From: Clostridium sp. CAG:221
GTDB lineage: Bacteria > Bacillota > Clostridia > Clostridiales > Clostridiaceae
Assembly (NCBI GenBank): GCA_000435835.1
Contig: FR883390.1
Coordinates: forward strand, 1-57,461
DNA: 57,461 nt
Direction: 5' to 3'
In this document: piece after piece, positions 9,386 through 17,465 of the stretch
Numbering within the stretch: position 1 is the stretch's first letter
Layout: every line of letters begins with the position of its first letter
The notes under the pieces: model-generated
What the model saw: the letters and a program-made list of their open reading frames with translations, nothing else
Databases searched by the model: none
What the model was told of the DNA's origin: nothing
Position numbers and translations under genes: made by a program

Positions 9386-9420
9386 AAAAAAAACTGCTAT
9401 ATTTTTTATAGCAGTTTTTT
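9386..9420. terminator. terminator between the small membrane protein and the HTH-TPR operon
   Basis: A perfect stem including AAAAAACTGCTATA and its complement around a T-rich loop. Read on the minus strand it ends in a T-run and closes the 9447-9617 gene before the HTH-TPR promoter. Confidence 0.85.
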
Positions 9421-9446
9421 TATTATAATAAATATAGTTTTAAAAC

Positions 9447-9617
9447 TCATTTCATATAACCCATAATATTGTCATATGTATCATTAGCCATACACATGGC
9501 TCTTTTCTTTGCTCTTTTTATATTTCTTTGTGTCCTTCTATCTAATTCTGGAAACATTACAATTCCCATAATAGTACCAATTGCTAATCCTAATATCATT
9601 GATTTAATTACTCTCAT
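9447..9617 (-). CDS. small YtxH-like membrane protein, 56 aa
   Basis: A 56-residue ORF starting MRVIKSMILGLAIGTIMG. It has one N-terminal hydrophobic segment (about 7-21), a conserved-looking FPELDRRTQ turn, then a basic helix (RNIKRAKKRA). A GAGGTG ribosome binding site lies 7 bp before ATG and a terminator follows, so the gene is probably real despite its size. The shape (one transmembrane helix plus a charged amphipathic tail) resembles YtxH/DUF883-like small stress proteins; the family call is weak and function is unknown. Confidence 0.7.
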   Translation of the reverse strand: MRVIKSMILGLAIGTIMGIVMFPELDRRTQRNIKRAKKRAMCMANDTYDNIMGYMK

Positions 9618-9699
9618 TATTAACACCTCACTTATTTCACTATGAATATTATATGTAAAACAACTGAGATATAATCAACAAGTTAAAATGTAATTTTTT

Positions 9700-10614
9700 C
9701 TATTTATTTAATGTACATTGAAGAAGATACTTAATAAATTCTTCTTTCTTCTCTTCACTTAATGCAGATATTTTTTTCATAGTAACATCTTTACTTTCTG
9801 CATATTCCTTCATTAATTCTTCAAAACTATCTACTTTCTCTTTTACTGTTCTTTTTGGGCTAATTACTATAATATTTTCTTTATACTTAGTAATTAACTT
9901 AGAAAGCTTTTCTTTTATTTCTTCATTCACTACTTTTATTTCATTAGTACTTAGCCATTTTTCTACAATTCTATCCGAAGCTATTCCTAATTTTTCCTTA
10001 CATATCTCATCTGCCAATTCGTTAAATAAGTCTCCAGTGTGACTATCAACTTTTACAAATATTATTTCCATACCACTATTTATGAAATTCTGCATTTTTT
10101 CATAATATCTCTTTGAAGACTCTTCTTTTCTCTCCCAAAAACCTGTGGCATGATAGCATATACCTATATAATCATGGAAGATAACAACTTTTTTCTCACC
10201 AATTCTCTTAGCATATTCAACACCTTTAACAGTAGCATCTAATTCTCCTGCTATCTGTCTTATATTTCTGCTAGAATCATTAGTTCCAATTCCTCCATCA
10301 ATATACTCTATAACATTATCCTTCATGGCAACAAGCCCATATGAGTATTGCTCCGTAGCTATATTATAACTTCCATCAACATAAATATGCAGGCAGTCCA
10401 CTGGATAATTATTGTCTTCTTTTTTAAGTACATCATTGGAATTATATAAGAATTCATTAGCTTCTTCCATACTTTCAAAACTTTTATATTTTGCTCCTTT
10501 GACACCTTTAACATATTTTAAACATTCAGCCCATGTATTAACTATAATATTTTCTATCTTCTTATTATTTACCGAATCAAAACCTTCTTTTATTGCATAA
10601 ACTTTTTTAGCCAT
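9700..10614 (-). CDS. RNase H-like protein with viroplasmin-type N-terminus
   Basis: 304 residues from the ATG at 10614; an upstream in-frame ATG at 10620 lies only 3 bp after AAGGAG, so 10614 with 9 bp is preferred. The N-terminal ~45 residues (KKVYAIKEG ... W-E-C, GAKYKSFESMEEA) match the caulimovirus viroplasmin/RNase H1 hybrid-binding domain. The catalytic fold follows with acidic residues in YVDGSY, AGELDA, FHDY and ELADE, the four carboxylates of RNase HI. It should cleave RNA in RNA-DNA hybrids. A C-terminal helical tail of ~90 residues is extra. Next to, and probably co-transcribed with, the DUF1232 gene upstream. Confidence 0.85.
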   Translation of the reverse strand: MAKKVYAIKEGFDSVNNKKIENIIVNTWAECLKYVKGVKGAKYKSFESMEEANEFLYNSNDVLKKEDNNYPVDCLHIYVDGSYNIATEQYSYGLVAMKDNVIEYIDGGIGTNDSSRNIRQIAGELDATVKGVEYAKRIGEKKVVIFHDYIGICYHATGFWERKEESSKRYYEKMQNFINSGMEIIFVKVDSHTGDLFNELADEICKEKLGIASDRIVEKWLSTNEIKVVNEEIKEKLSKLITKYKENIIVISPKRTVKEKVDSFEELMKEYAESKDVTMKKISALSEEKKEEFIKYLLQCTLNK

Positions 10615-10635
10615 TAACATTTGCTCCTTTAATCT

Positions 10636-11592
10636 TTATATTGAGACTATTTCATCTATTATACCATAGATAGTTTCTACATTTTTTGCCCTAGTAAAAT
10701 CTGTAACATATTGTGCAAGTGTTTTTAATACGCTTACTATATTATTTTTTCCTTCCCAATTCTCTAAGATCACTTTTGCTGGAACATCTTGAATTATTTT
10801 ATTTAAAGCAAAAAAGACCACAGCAATATCATCTATCTTTCCAATGAAAGGAATCTTATCTGGTATCAAGTCACTTGGAACCGCTATATAGCATATAACT
10901 GAAGATATTATTATCTTAGTCTTAACAGGTACTCTCTTATCCTTAAGGAGTCTGTAAATCAATGCAACAATATCAGGAATTATAAGTATATAGTCACTAT
11001 ACTTTTGTACATTTAATGGCATCTTTTCTTTTATTTTTCCTCTTCCTACGGTGTAACAATCTTCTATCTTCGTAAACTCTTCATCTTCTTCATAATCTTT
11101 TGCTACACTTCTATCTATAAGCTGCACATCTTTTTTGATCAATCCTGCCGTTGAAACTTGTACATTACTTACTTCCACATTTATACTTCCTAAATAGCAA
11201 AAAATGTTTTCTATATCAAAATCAATATATGGCACATCTTTTAATACATACTTATACTCTATTTCAATTTTTCCTTTATTATAAATGATTCCTTTCTCTT
11301 TTAAAGATTTTAAAAGATATTTTATTGCCATATTTTTAATAATTTTTAAGACCCCTATATTTAATACCTTTATTTTTGTTATCTCAACTTTTATTACATT
11401 CTCCTCATAAGATTCAAATTTTAAATTCACTAAAAAATCAATATTAAATCCTTTGTTAAGCCTTCCTGTAATACTTATTTCATCATTAATTTTAATGTCT
11501 TTTACTTCAAGCCCTTCAACAGATACAAATTCACTATAAATACTTAATAAATCTTCTCCTGTTAAACTTACTTTTATTTTTGTAATATTCAT
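10636..11592 (-). CDS. DUF1232 (YkvA-like) membrane-associated protein
   Basis: 318 residues. The first ~190 are beta-rich and not recognisable to me. Residues about 225-290 hold a DUF1232/YkvA signature: a basic stretch, a hydrophobic helix, then VPSDLIPDKIPFIGKIDDIAV. In this family the PDxIP segment follows a membrane-associated helix; biochemical function is unknown. The gene lies 21 bp upstream of the RNase H-like gene on the same strand and probably forms an operon with it. The unusual long N-terminal part may be a lipid- or ligand-binding domain, but that is speculation. Confidence 0.7.
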   Translation of the reverse strand: MNITKIKVSLTGEDLLSIYSEFVSVEGLEVKDIKINDEISITGRLNKGFNIDFLVNLKFESYEENVIKVEITKIKVLNIGVLKIIKNMAIKYLLKSLKEKGIIYNKGKIEIEYKYVLKDVPYIDFDIENIFCYLGSINVEVSNVQVSTAGLIKKDVQLIDRSVAKDYEEDEEFTKIEDCYTVGRGKIKEKMPLNVQKYSDYILIIPDIVALIYRLLKDKRVPVKTKIIISSVICYIAVPSDLIPDKIPFIGKIDDIAVVFFALNKIIQDVPAKVILENWEGKNNIVSVLKTLAQYVTDFTRAKNVETIYGIIDEIVSI

Positions 11593-11732
11593 TACTTCCC
11601 CCTAAATATACTATGATTTTCCACTTATCGAAACATATATAAAAAGTATACTTCATTTAAATAATTTTTTAAAGTTTCTTCTAAACTCAAATTATATTCC
11701 AGTAATTTCATTGGTAAATAATATGTCTTTTA

Positions 11733-11761
11733 TTAGACTTTTTATTTCTTAAGTCTATAAT
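11733..11761 (+). promoter_or_regulatory. promoter of ftsH2, with inverted repeat in the spacer
   Basis: TTAGAC (11733-11738), a 17-bp spacer and TATAAT (11756-11761). The inverted repeat AGACTT (11735-11740)/AAGTCT (11751-11756) spans the spacer and touches both hexamers, so a repressor bound there would occlude RNA polymerase. Confidence 0.7.
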
Positions 11762-11799
11762 AAAATTAATTTAAGATTATTTATAAAGGAGGACTGTCA

Positions 11800-13551
11800 T
11801 TGAAAAATAATAAATTCAACATAATTTTAATTCCAATAATTACAGCTGTACTTTCTTTAATATTCTTGGGATTTTCCTCTCTATATCCTAAAACAAGAAA
11901 TAGCAAAACATATTCTAATTTTCTTGAGGATTTAAATAACCAGGAAATTTCTCAAGTATCCTTTGATTCATCATCGAAGATTTTAGTTACTTTAAAGGAT
12001 GGTTACACTTATTCAACAGATAATCCTAAATCTGAAAATTTCAAAGAAAATTTGCTTCTTAATAATATAGATGTTGTGGAAGAACCAGTTGCTCCTCTTA
12101 GCAAAACTATACCAGCAACTATTTTGATAATATCAATATTTGCCATTGTGTTCCTTAAAGTCAATAAAGGCTTTTCTGTAAAATCATCCTTTGGTGAATT
12201 GAATCTACAAGACTTTAGCAATAAAGATTTAAACAACTATGATTTTAGTAAAGTAGCTGGAAATGCTGAAGCTAAAGAGAGTTTAAATGATATAGTAGAC
12301 TTTTTAAAAACTCCTGAAAAATATAGTTCTTATGGTGCTAAAATGCCTAAAGGAATTATTCTATATGGCCCTCCCGGCACAGGAAAAACACTTTTAGCAA
12401 AAGCTGTAGCTGGAGAAGCCGGTGTTCCATTTTATGCTTTAAGCGGCTCAGACTTTATACAGGTTTATGCTGGTGTAGGAGCCAGTAGAATAAGAAACCT
12501 CTTTAAAAAAGCTAAATCTCATGGTAAAGCTGTTATTTTTATTGATGAAATCGATACCATAGGTAAAACAAGATCTGGTGGAAATACTTCTTCTACAGGA
12601 AATGATGAACGTGATCAAACTTTAAATGCACTTCTTACTGAAATGTCAGGTTTTAAGGATTCTGATGGAATAATAGTTATAGCCGCAACCAACAGGCTAG
12701 ACACTTTAGATCCTGCTTTATTAAGACCTGGTCGTTTTGATAGGCATGTGGAGGTATCTCTTCCTGATTTAAAGGCCCGTGAGCAAATATTAAAGCTTTA
12801 TTTAAAAGATAAGCCTCATAAAACAATAAATATAGAAAGCTTAGCAAAAAAAACAGCTTATTTTTCTGGTGCCAAATTAGAAAGCTTGATAAATGAAGCT
12901 GCAATTCTAGCTGCTAAGCGAAATAAGGGATACATTACTTCCAATGAAATAAATGATTCTTTTTCACTTGTACTAGCTGGAGCTAACAAGAAAGAAAGAT
13001 CACATTTAAAGAAAGAAGATTTATTATTAACAGCTTACCACGAAGCAGGTCATGCGCTAGTATCTTTAATTGTATTGCCTGAAGAAACTATATCAAAGAT
13101 AAGTATAATTCCTACTACCAAAGGAGCTGGCGGCTATACAATTACTATCCCTCAAGATAGTAGCTATCAACGAATTAATTATTTAAAATCAAAAATCATG
13201 GTTCTTTTAGGTGGCAGAGCTTCTGAGGAGCTTATTTTTAATAAAAGCCAAATTTCAACAGGAGCTCAAGGCGATTTAGGCCAAGTAACTGATATTGCCA
13301 TTGCTATGATTGCTGAATACGGCATGGGTGAAAGCTTAGGATTGCTTAAAGTTTCCAACTTGGGTGACTTAACTTCAGGTTATAGTCATTTAATTGTAGA
13401 AGAAGCTAAAATTCTCATAAATGATTTATACAAAGAAACCTTAGATTTACTAAGTAATAATAAATCATCTCTTGATAAACTTGCTCTTCTACTTCTAGAA
13501 AACGAAACTCTCCACGAAGAAGAAATTAATAATTTTAGAAATAATATTTAA
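11800..13551 (+). CDS. FtsH-family ATP-dependent zinc metalloprotease (second, short form)
   Basis: 583 residues, slightly shorter than the usual 600-650. Two membrane segments (about 8-28 and 103-122) flank a short external domain. The AAA+ domain has Walker A GPPGTGKT (190-197), Walker B VIFIDEID and an SRH with RPGRFDR. The protease domain has the zinc motif HEAGH (414-418). FtsH degrades misfolded or regulatory membrane proteins. The start is TTG with AAAGGAGG 7 bp upstream. It stands alone, not next to tilS/hpt as the main clostridial ftsH usually does, so it is probably a paralogue. Confidence 0.9.
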   Translation: MKNNKFNIILIPIITAVLSLIFLGFSSLYPKTRNSKTYSNFLEDLNNQEISQVSFDSSSKILVTLKDGYTYSTDNPKSENFKENLLLNNIDVVEEPVAPLSKTIPATILIISIFAIVFLKVNKGFSVKSSFGELNLQDFSNKDLNNYDFSKVAGNAEAKESLNDIVDFLKTPEKYSSYGAKMPKGIILYGPPGTGKTLLAKAVAGEAGVPFYALSGSDFIQVYAGVGASRIRNLFKKAKSHGKAVIFIDEIDTIGKTRSGGNTSSTGNDERDQTLNALLTEMSGFKDSDGIIVIAATNRLDTLDPALLRPGRFDRHVEVSLPDLKAREQILKLYLKDKPHKTINIESLAKKTAYFSGAKLESLINEAAILAAKRNKGYITSNEINDSFSLVLAGANKKERSHLKKEDLLLTAYHEAGHALVSLIVLPEETISKISIIPTTKGAGGYTITIPQDSSYQRINYLKSKIMVLLGGRASEELIFNKSQISTGAQGDLGQVTDIAIAMIAEYGMGESLGLLKVSNLGDLTSGYSHLIVEEAKILINDLYKETLDLLSNNKSSLDKLALLLLENETLHEEEINNFRNNI

Positions 13552-13642
13552 AAGGAATTCCTCCAGGAATTCCTTTTAAACACTATTCTTTATTCTTAAT
13601 TCTTAACTTTTCATTTTTAATTTTTAATTTTTCATTCTTAAT
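13547..13642. repeat. perfect 16-bp palindrome plus AT-rich tail, repeat family relative
   Basis: A perfect 16-bp inverted repeat (547-562 and 565-580 of this kilobase, CC loop) built on GGAATTCC overlaps the ftsH2 stop codon and can act as its terminator, although the T-run is poor. It is followed by tandem words such as TTTTTAATTTTTCATTCTTA that also occur at 405-445. The shared order suggests the same dispersed element. Confidence 0.65.
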
Positions 13643-13643
13643 T

Positions 13644-14327
13644 TTAATCCCCCTCATACGGTACTACATAAGCATCTTTTATTCCTTCTTCATTTAACTC
13701 AAGAGCTTTATTCATTGCAGAATCATAATCCTTATAATATCCTACACATACTCTATAGGCTCTTTTTTGCATTTTTTTAGGCACCATTCTTTCACCAGTA
13801 AGAAGAACTTTATCTTTATATGCCAAGCAAGCTTTAGCCACCATATAACCATATTTTTTACTATCAAAATTCTCCATAACTTTAATATTGCTAATATACT
13901 CACCATAAACTATTATTGCATTGCTATTAATATCATTATATAAATTGCTTTCATTTATAACGCCACAATCTACTGTATTCAATTCACTTTGTATTTCACA
14001 CTTTATAAGCTGTGCTAAATACTCCATGTCATCAGACCTATTTACATAAGCTACCTTTACACCTTTTATGTTTATATCATCACTACTGTTCATACGAAAA
14101 ATAACCAATACTTCTGTACCACTATCATTTATTATAGTAGTTCTCTTGTCATCACTTATATACTCATCATTTTTTCTTGTAATTATAGTTTTTTCCCCAT
14201 TTCTCTCCAAGTGCTTTTTTGCCTCTAAGGCAGCTTCAAGTGCAATATGACTTTCCTTTTTTCCATATGCACCTATGTGTCCTGTTTCTGCCCCTCCGCC
14301 AAATGGATCTAATAACCACAATGACAT
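13644..14327 (-). CDS. amidase_3-like protein with degenerate active site and SPOR-like tail
   Basis: 227 residues. The first ~175 follow the N-acetylmuramoyl-L-alanine amidase (Amidase_3/CwlC) fold: LLDPFGGG where active enzymes have DPGHGG, a conserved Glu in KKESHIAL, TRKNDEYIS, VIFRMNSS where SIHANS is usual, and VYGEYISN where VELGFISN is usual. Both zinc His and the catalytic Glu are thus replaced; only one metal-ligand Glu is kept. The last ~40 residues (YRVCVGYYKDYDSA ... AYVVPY) look like a SPOR peptidoglycan-binding repeat. No signal peptide is visible. Probably a non-catalytic wall or forespore-associated protein; the role is unknown. Confidence 0.7.
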   Translation of the reverse strand: MSLWLLDPFGGGAETGHIGAYGKKESHIALEAALEAKKHLERNGEKTIITRKNDEYISDDKRTTIINDSGTEVLVIFRMNSSDDINIKGVKVAYVNRSDDMEYLAQLIKCEIQSELNTVDCGVINESNLYNDINSNAIIVYGEYISNIKVMENFDSKKYGYMVAKACLAYKDKVLLTGERMVPKKMQKRAYRVCVGYYKDYDSAMNKALELNEEGIKDAYVVPYEGD

Positions 14328-14624
14328 GACTTTTTCTCCTTACACTAAAATCTCATTATAATATATTTTATTTTATATAACTTTGTGTCATTTTAGCTAA
14401 TAAAATATACTTCTGTACATATTTTAAGAAAAATTTAAACAGCATGCCCCCACATGCTGTTTACTTATACATTCCCCTATATTTATTGCTTATATTTATT
14501 ACTGTTTACTAATTTCTAATCACCTTTTGCCCCTCTTGGTGATTGCTGTCTTTCCCCATACATAACAGCTTTTTTCCTCTTCTTTAAATTTAGCCCATTT
14601 AGGAGGAGATATTAAATTTCTTTA
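14328..14624. other. non-coding gap downstream of metQ
   Basis: It holds the metQ terminator hairpin (14437-14462). It also holds two plus-strand stem-loops, AATCACC/GGTGATT (14518-14544) and GCTGT/ACAGC with six T (14545-14575), which could be the end of a short plus-strand RNA, though no clear promoter precedes them. An AGGAGGAG ribosome-binding-like word at about 14600 on the plus strand has no start codon near it. No ORF is supported. Confidence 0.5.
14437..14462 (-). terminator. metNIQ terminator
   Basis: AAACAGCATG and its perfect complement around a six-base CCCCCA loop. Read on the minus strand it is followed by AAATTTTTC, a modest T-run. First stem-loop after the metQ stop codon. 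Confidence 0.65.
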
Positions 14625-15437
14625 TTAGAACACTGGTACTACAGCACCTTTATATTGTTCTTCTATAAATGTTCTAACATCATCTGAAGTTAACACTTCT
14701 ATTAAATCCTTGATTTTTTCACTTTTTTCATTTCCTTCTTTAACAGCTAAAACATTTCTTCTAGCTATCATTTCTTGTGAATTTTCATCTTCAACAAATA
14801 TTGCATCCTTAGTAACATCTAAATCAGCATCTAATGCATAATTTCCATTTATAACAGCTATATCAATATCATCAAGTGCTCTAGGAAGCTGAGCTGCTTC
14901 TAATTCTGTAAATTGTAAGTTCTTTGGATTTTCAATTATATCTGCCACTGTAATAAGATCCCCTTCTTTAACCTTTATAAGTCCTGCTGAAACTAATACA
15001 TTAAGTGCTCTAGCCTCATTACTTGGGTCATTTGGAACTGCCACAGTTGCTCCTTCTGCTATATCATCTATACTTTTATATTTATATGAATATGCACCCA
15101 TTGGCTCTACATGTATTTCTGCTGCACTTACTAAGTGAGTCCCATTATTTTCATTGAACTCTTCTAAATAAGCTAAAGTTTGAAAATAGTTAGCATCTAA
15201 TGCACCATCTTCTAATGATGTATTTGGTTGAACATAATCTGAAAATTCAACTATTTCAACTGTATACCCTTTTTTCTCCAATGTAGGTATTACATGTTCA
15301 ACTACTTCCCTATGTGGTACTGGTGTTACTCCTATTTTTATTGTTTTGTCATCTGCTGCATCTTTGCTACCACAGCCCATTAGCCCCATTGTTAAAACAC
15401 CTGCTAGTGCTAGTGATAAAATTGATTTTTTCTTCAT
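14625..15437 (-). CDS. metQ: methionine ABC transporter, substrate-binding lipoprotein MetQ
   Basis: 270 residues, normal for NlpA/MetQ. The signal peptide ends in a lipobox LMGC with Cys22 as the lipidated residue. The mature part shows the family segments IKIGVTPVPHREVVEHV, YFQTLAYLEEFN, VAVPNDPSNEARAL and VINGNYAL. It captures methionine outside the membrane and delivers it to MetNI. Last gene of metN-metI-metQ, 16 bp after metI, under the SAM riboswitch. Whether it prefers L- or D-methionine or the sulfoxide cannot be told. Confidence 0.95.
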   Translation of the reverse strand: MKKKSILSLALAGVLTMGLMGCGSKDAADDKTIKIGVTPVPHREVVEHVIPTLEKKGYTVEIVEFSDYVQPNTSLEDGALDANYFQTLAYLEEFNENNGTHLVSAAEIHVEPMGAYSYKYKSIDDIAEGATVAVPNDPSNEARALNVLVSAGLIKVKEGDLITVADIIENPKNLQFTELEAAQLPRALDDIDIAVINGNYALDADLDVTKDAIFVEDENSQEMIARRNVLAVKEGNEKSEKIKDLIEVLTSDDVRTFIEEQYKGAVVPVF

Positions 15438-15453
15438 GTTAATTCCCCCTTAA

Positions 15454-16092
15454 TTATTTGTTTAATTTTTTATATAAATAATTACCTAGCATTTGTAATG
15501 CTTGTACTATTATTATCAATATTATTACCGTTACAATCATCACATCTTTTTGGAACCTTTGATATCCATAACTTACAGCTAAATAACCAAGGCCTCCACC
15601 TCCAACTGTACCAGCCATTGCTGAATATCCTATAATACTGATTATTGTAAGAGTAAGTCCTGATACTATAGAAGGCACTGCCTCTTTCAACATAACCTTG
15701 AAAATAATTTGAAAATCTGATGCACCAAAAGATTTTGCTGCTTCAATAACTCCTTTATCCACCTCTCTAAGTGATGATTCAATAATTCTTGCTACAAAAG
15801 GTGCTGCTGCAAAGGTTAATGGAACAATAGCTGCTTCTTTACCAATGGACGTTCCCACTATAGCTCTAGTTAATGGAATTATAAATACCATCAAAATGAT
15901 GAATGGAAAGCTTCTTAATATGTTTATTATCACATCAAGAACTTTATAAATTATCTTATTAGGTCTTAAACCATCCTCTGCTGAAATGGTCAATATAACA
16001 GCTAAAATAAATCCAAGAATCACTGAAAATATTGTTGAATAAAATGTCATAAATACTGTTTCATTAAATGCTTTTAAAATTATATCCCCCAT
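15454..16092 (-). CDS. metI: methionine ABC transporter permease MetI
   Basis: 212 residues with about five membrane helices and the inner-membrane-permease EAA loop (EAAKSFGASDFQIIFKVMLKEAVPS), which docks on MetN. Length and the closing YxxxxxLGNYLYKKL match MetI. Its start codon overlaps the metN stop by one base, so translation is probably coupled. Confidence 0.95.
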   Translation of the reverse strand: MGDIILKAFNETVFMTFYSTIFSVILGFILAVILTISAEDGLRPNKIIYKVLDVIINILRSFPFIILMVFIIPLTRAIVGTSIGKEAAIVPLTFAAAPFVARIIESSLREVDKGVIEAAKSFGASDFQIIFKVMLKEAVPSIVSGLTLTIISIIGYSAMAGTVGGGGLGYLAVSYGYQRFQKDVMIVTVIILIIIVQALQMLGNYLYKKLNK

Positions 16093-17057
16093 TACTTTAG
16101 CACCTCCAAAATAATATCTTTATCTTGTAAATATGATAAAACTGTATCTTTTTGACTTTCATCAATATTAATTACCAAGCTTCCTAATACATCTTCTCTG
16201 AACTTTTCAAGCTTTCCTCCTACTATAGAAAAATCTATTGCAAGTTCTCTAGCCATCTTAGTTATAATTGCACTTTCAGAACACTTGCTTGGAAATAAAA
16301 TTCTTATATTTACTCCACTTCTTGGTAACGTATCATTTTCTTCTTCTCCTAAAAATTTCTTTATGGATATTCCTGGTTTTAAGAACACTTCTTCCACTGC
16401 TCCCTTGGCAACCAATATTCCATCTTCAAGTAAAGCTACCTTTTCACATATTTCTTTTACAACTTCCATTTGATGAGTAACAACTACAATGGTAATACCT
16501 AGTTCCTTATTTATCTTATTTAATAAAGCTAAAATATCTTTTGTTGTTTTAGGATCTAAAGCTGATGTAGCTTCATCACATAAAAGAATTTTAGGATTTA
16601 ACGCAAGAGCTCTAGCTATTGCTACTCTCTGCTTTTGTCCACCACTTAATTGTGCTGGCTTACTATTTATTTTATCTTCTAAATCAACTAATTTTAATAA
16701 CTCCAATACTCTTTTTTTTATCTTATCTTTATCATATCCCCATACCTCTAATGGTAATGCTATATTTTTATATACAGTCTTTCTATTTAACAAATTGAAA
16801 TTTTGAAAGATCATTCCTAAATCTTTTCTAAAAGCTCTTAATTCATTTTTATTTAAGCTTTTAACTTCATTGCCCATAACATTAACTAAACCATCATCAT
16901 AGCTTTCTAATCCGTTTATGCATCTAAGTAAAGTAGATTTTCCTGCTCCACTGTGTCCTATAAGTCCATAAATTTCTCCCTCATTTATCTCAATTGAAAT
17001 ATCTTTCAATACTTGCACATTTCCAAAGCTCTTCTTCACACCCATTAATTTAATCAT
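16092..17057 (-). CDS. metN: methionine ABC transporter ATP-binding protein MetN
   Basis: About 321 residues from the ATG at 17057, which has GGTGGG 6 bp upstream; an in-frame ATG at 17078 has no ribosome binding site. Walker A GHSGAGKST, signature LSGGQKQRVAIARAL, Walker B ILLCDEATSAL and the H-loop VVVTHQM are all intact. The C-terminal ~75 residues form the NIL domain, which in MetN binds methionine and inhibits transport when the cell is replete. First gene of the operon, just after the riboswitch terminator. Confidence 0.96.
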   Translation of the reverse strand: MIKLMGVKKSFGNVQVLKDISIEINEGEIYGLIGHSGAGKSTLLRCINGLESYDDGLVNVMGNEVKSLNKNELRAFRKDLGMIFQNFNLLNRKTVYKNIALPLEVWGYDKDKIKKRVLELLKLVDLEDKINSKPAQLSGGQKQRVAIARALALNPKILLCDEATSALDPKTTKDILALLNKINKELGITIVVVTHQMEVVKEICEKVALLEDGILVAKGAVEEVFLKPGISIKKFLGEEENDTLPRSGVNIRILFPSKCSESAIITKMARELAIDFSIVGGKLEKFREDVLGSLVINIDESQKDTVLSYLQDKDIILEVLK

Positions 17058-17103
17058 AGTTATCCCACCCATCTTCATCTAAATTTGTTTTACATAAACA
17101 AAA

Positions 17104-17132
17104 AACGCGCTAGAGAATAAATCCAGCACGTT
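17104..17132 (-). terminator. riboswitch-controlled terminator
   Basis: Minus strand AACGTGCT pairs with AGCGCGTT (8 bp, one G-T wobble), followed by TTTTTT, 20-odd bases before metN. The loop carries the sequence that pairs with the 3' flank of P1. Confidence 0.88.
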
Positions 17133-17203
17133 AAAAAATACTACCAATTCATTCTCTCATCTATCAGCTAAAAAGCTGCAGGAATTAGCACCAACTTTTT
17201 TTC

Positions 17204-17318
17204 AATTATGAGTTATGAATGATAAATGATGAATTTAGGAATAAACTTCTTACGGAAGTTTAAAATAATACTTACTGAAATTCTTTAGAATTTCAACAAC
17301 AATTCATAATTCGTAATT
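17204..17318 (-). repeat. hairpin-chain repeat, copy D (inserted in the riboswitch)
   Basis: Read on the minus strand: a TIR-like AATTACGAATTATGAAT, hairpin GAAATTC/GAATTTC (17276-17295), an ATTATTTTA linker, hairpin TAAACTTC/GAAGTTTA (17242-17262), then CCTAAATTCATCATT-type tail words and AACTCATAATT. This is the order of the 3' module of copies A and B (hairpin, ATATATTTTA linker, hairpin, CCTTAATTCATCATTCAT tail). The two ends (17204-17220 and about 17302-17318) are inverted repeats matching at 15 of 17 positions. Confidence 0.75.
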
Positions 17319-17409
17319 AAAAAACTAGGTTGCTGGGTTTCACAGGGCCAGTCCCTCCACCACTCTTGATAAGATTCAATATTTTATTTTCCTCAAACTT
17401 TATGTTTAA

Positions 17410-17438
17410 ATAATAAATTATTTATACATATTTGTCAA
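17410..17438 (-). promoter_or_regulatory. promoter of the metNIQ leader
   Basis: Minus strand TTGACA (17433-17438), 17-bp spacer, TATTAT (17410-17415), about 37 bp before the aptamer. Confidence 0.8.
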
Positions 17439-17465
17439 TATTTTCTTTTTTATTTTTTGTATTTT

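Larger units (their letters stand above)
17099..17373 (-). promoter_or_regulatory. SAM-I (S-box) riboswitch of metNIQ, with repeat insertion in P3
   Basis: On the minus strand the aptamer starts CTTATCAAGAG (17373-17363), continues through GGAGGGACTGGCCC, GAAACCCAGCAACC, resumes at GGTGCTAATTCC (17193-17182) and closes with GATAGATGAGAG (17165-17154). These are the conserved S-box segments. The core halves are separated by ~130 nt that hold an inserted repeat (17204-17318); the P3 loop is normally short. Downstream is an AACGTGCT/AGCGCGTT terminator hairpin (17104-17132) with a T-run. The sequence AGAGAATGAAT just after P1 can pair with ATTTATTCTCT in the terminator loop, which gives the antiterminator. 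High SAM should end transcription early. Confidence 0.95.

Noticed and set aside
14598..14615. Start of a plus-strand gene at the AGGAGGAG word
   Set aside because: No ATG, GTG or TTG follows at a usable distance with an open frame; it runs into the 3' end of metQ on the other strand.
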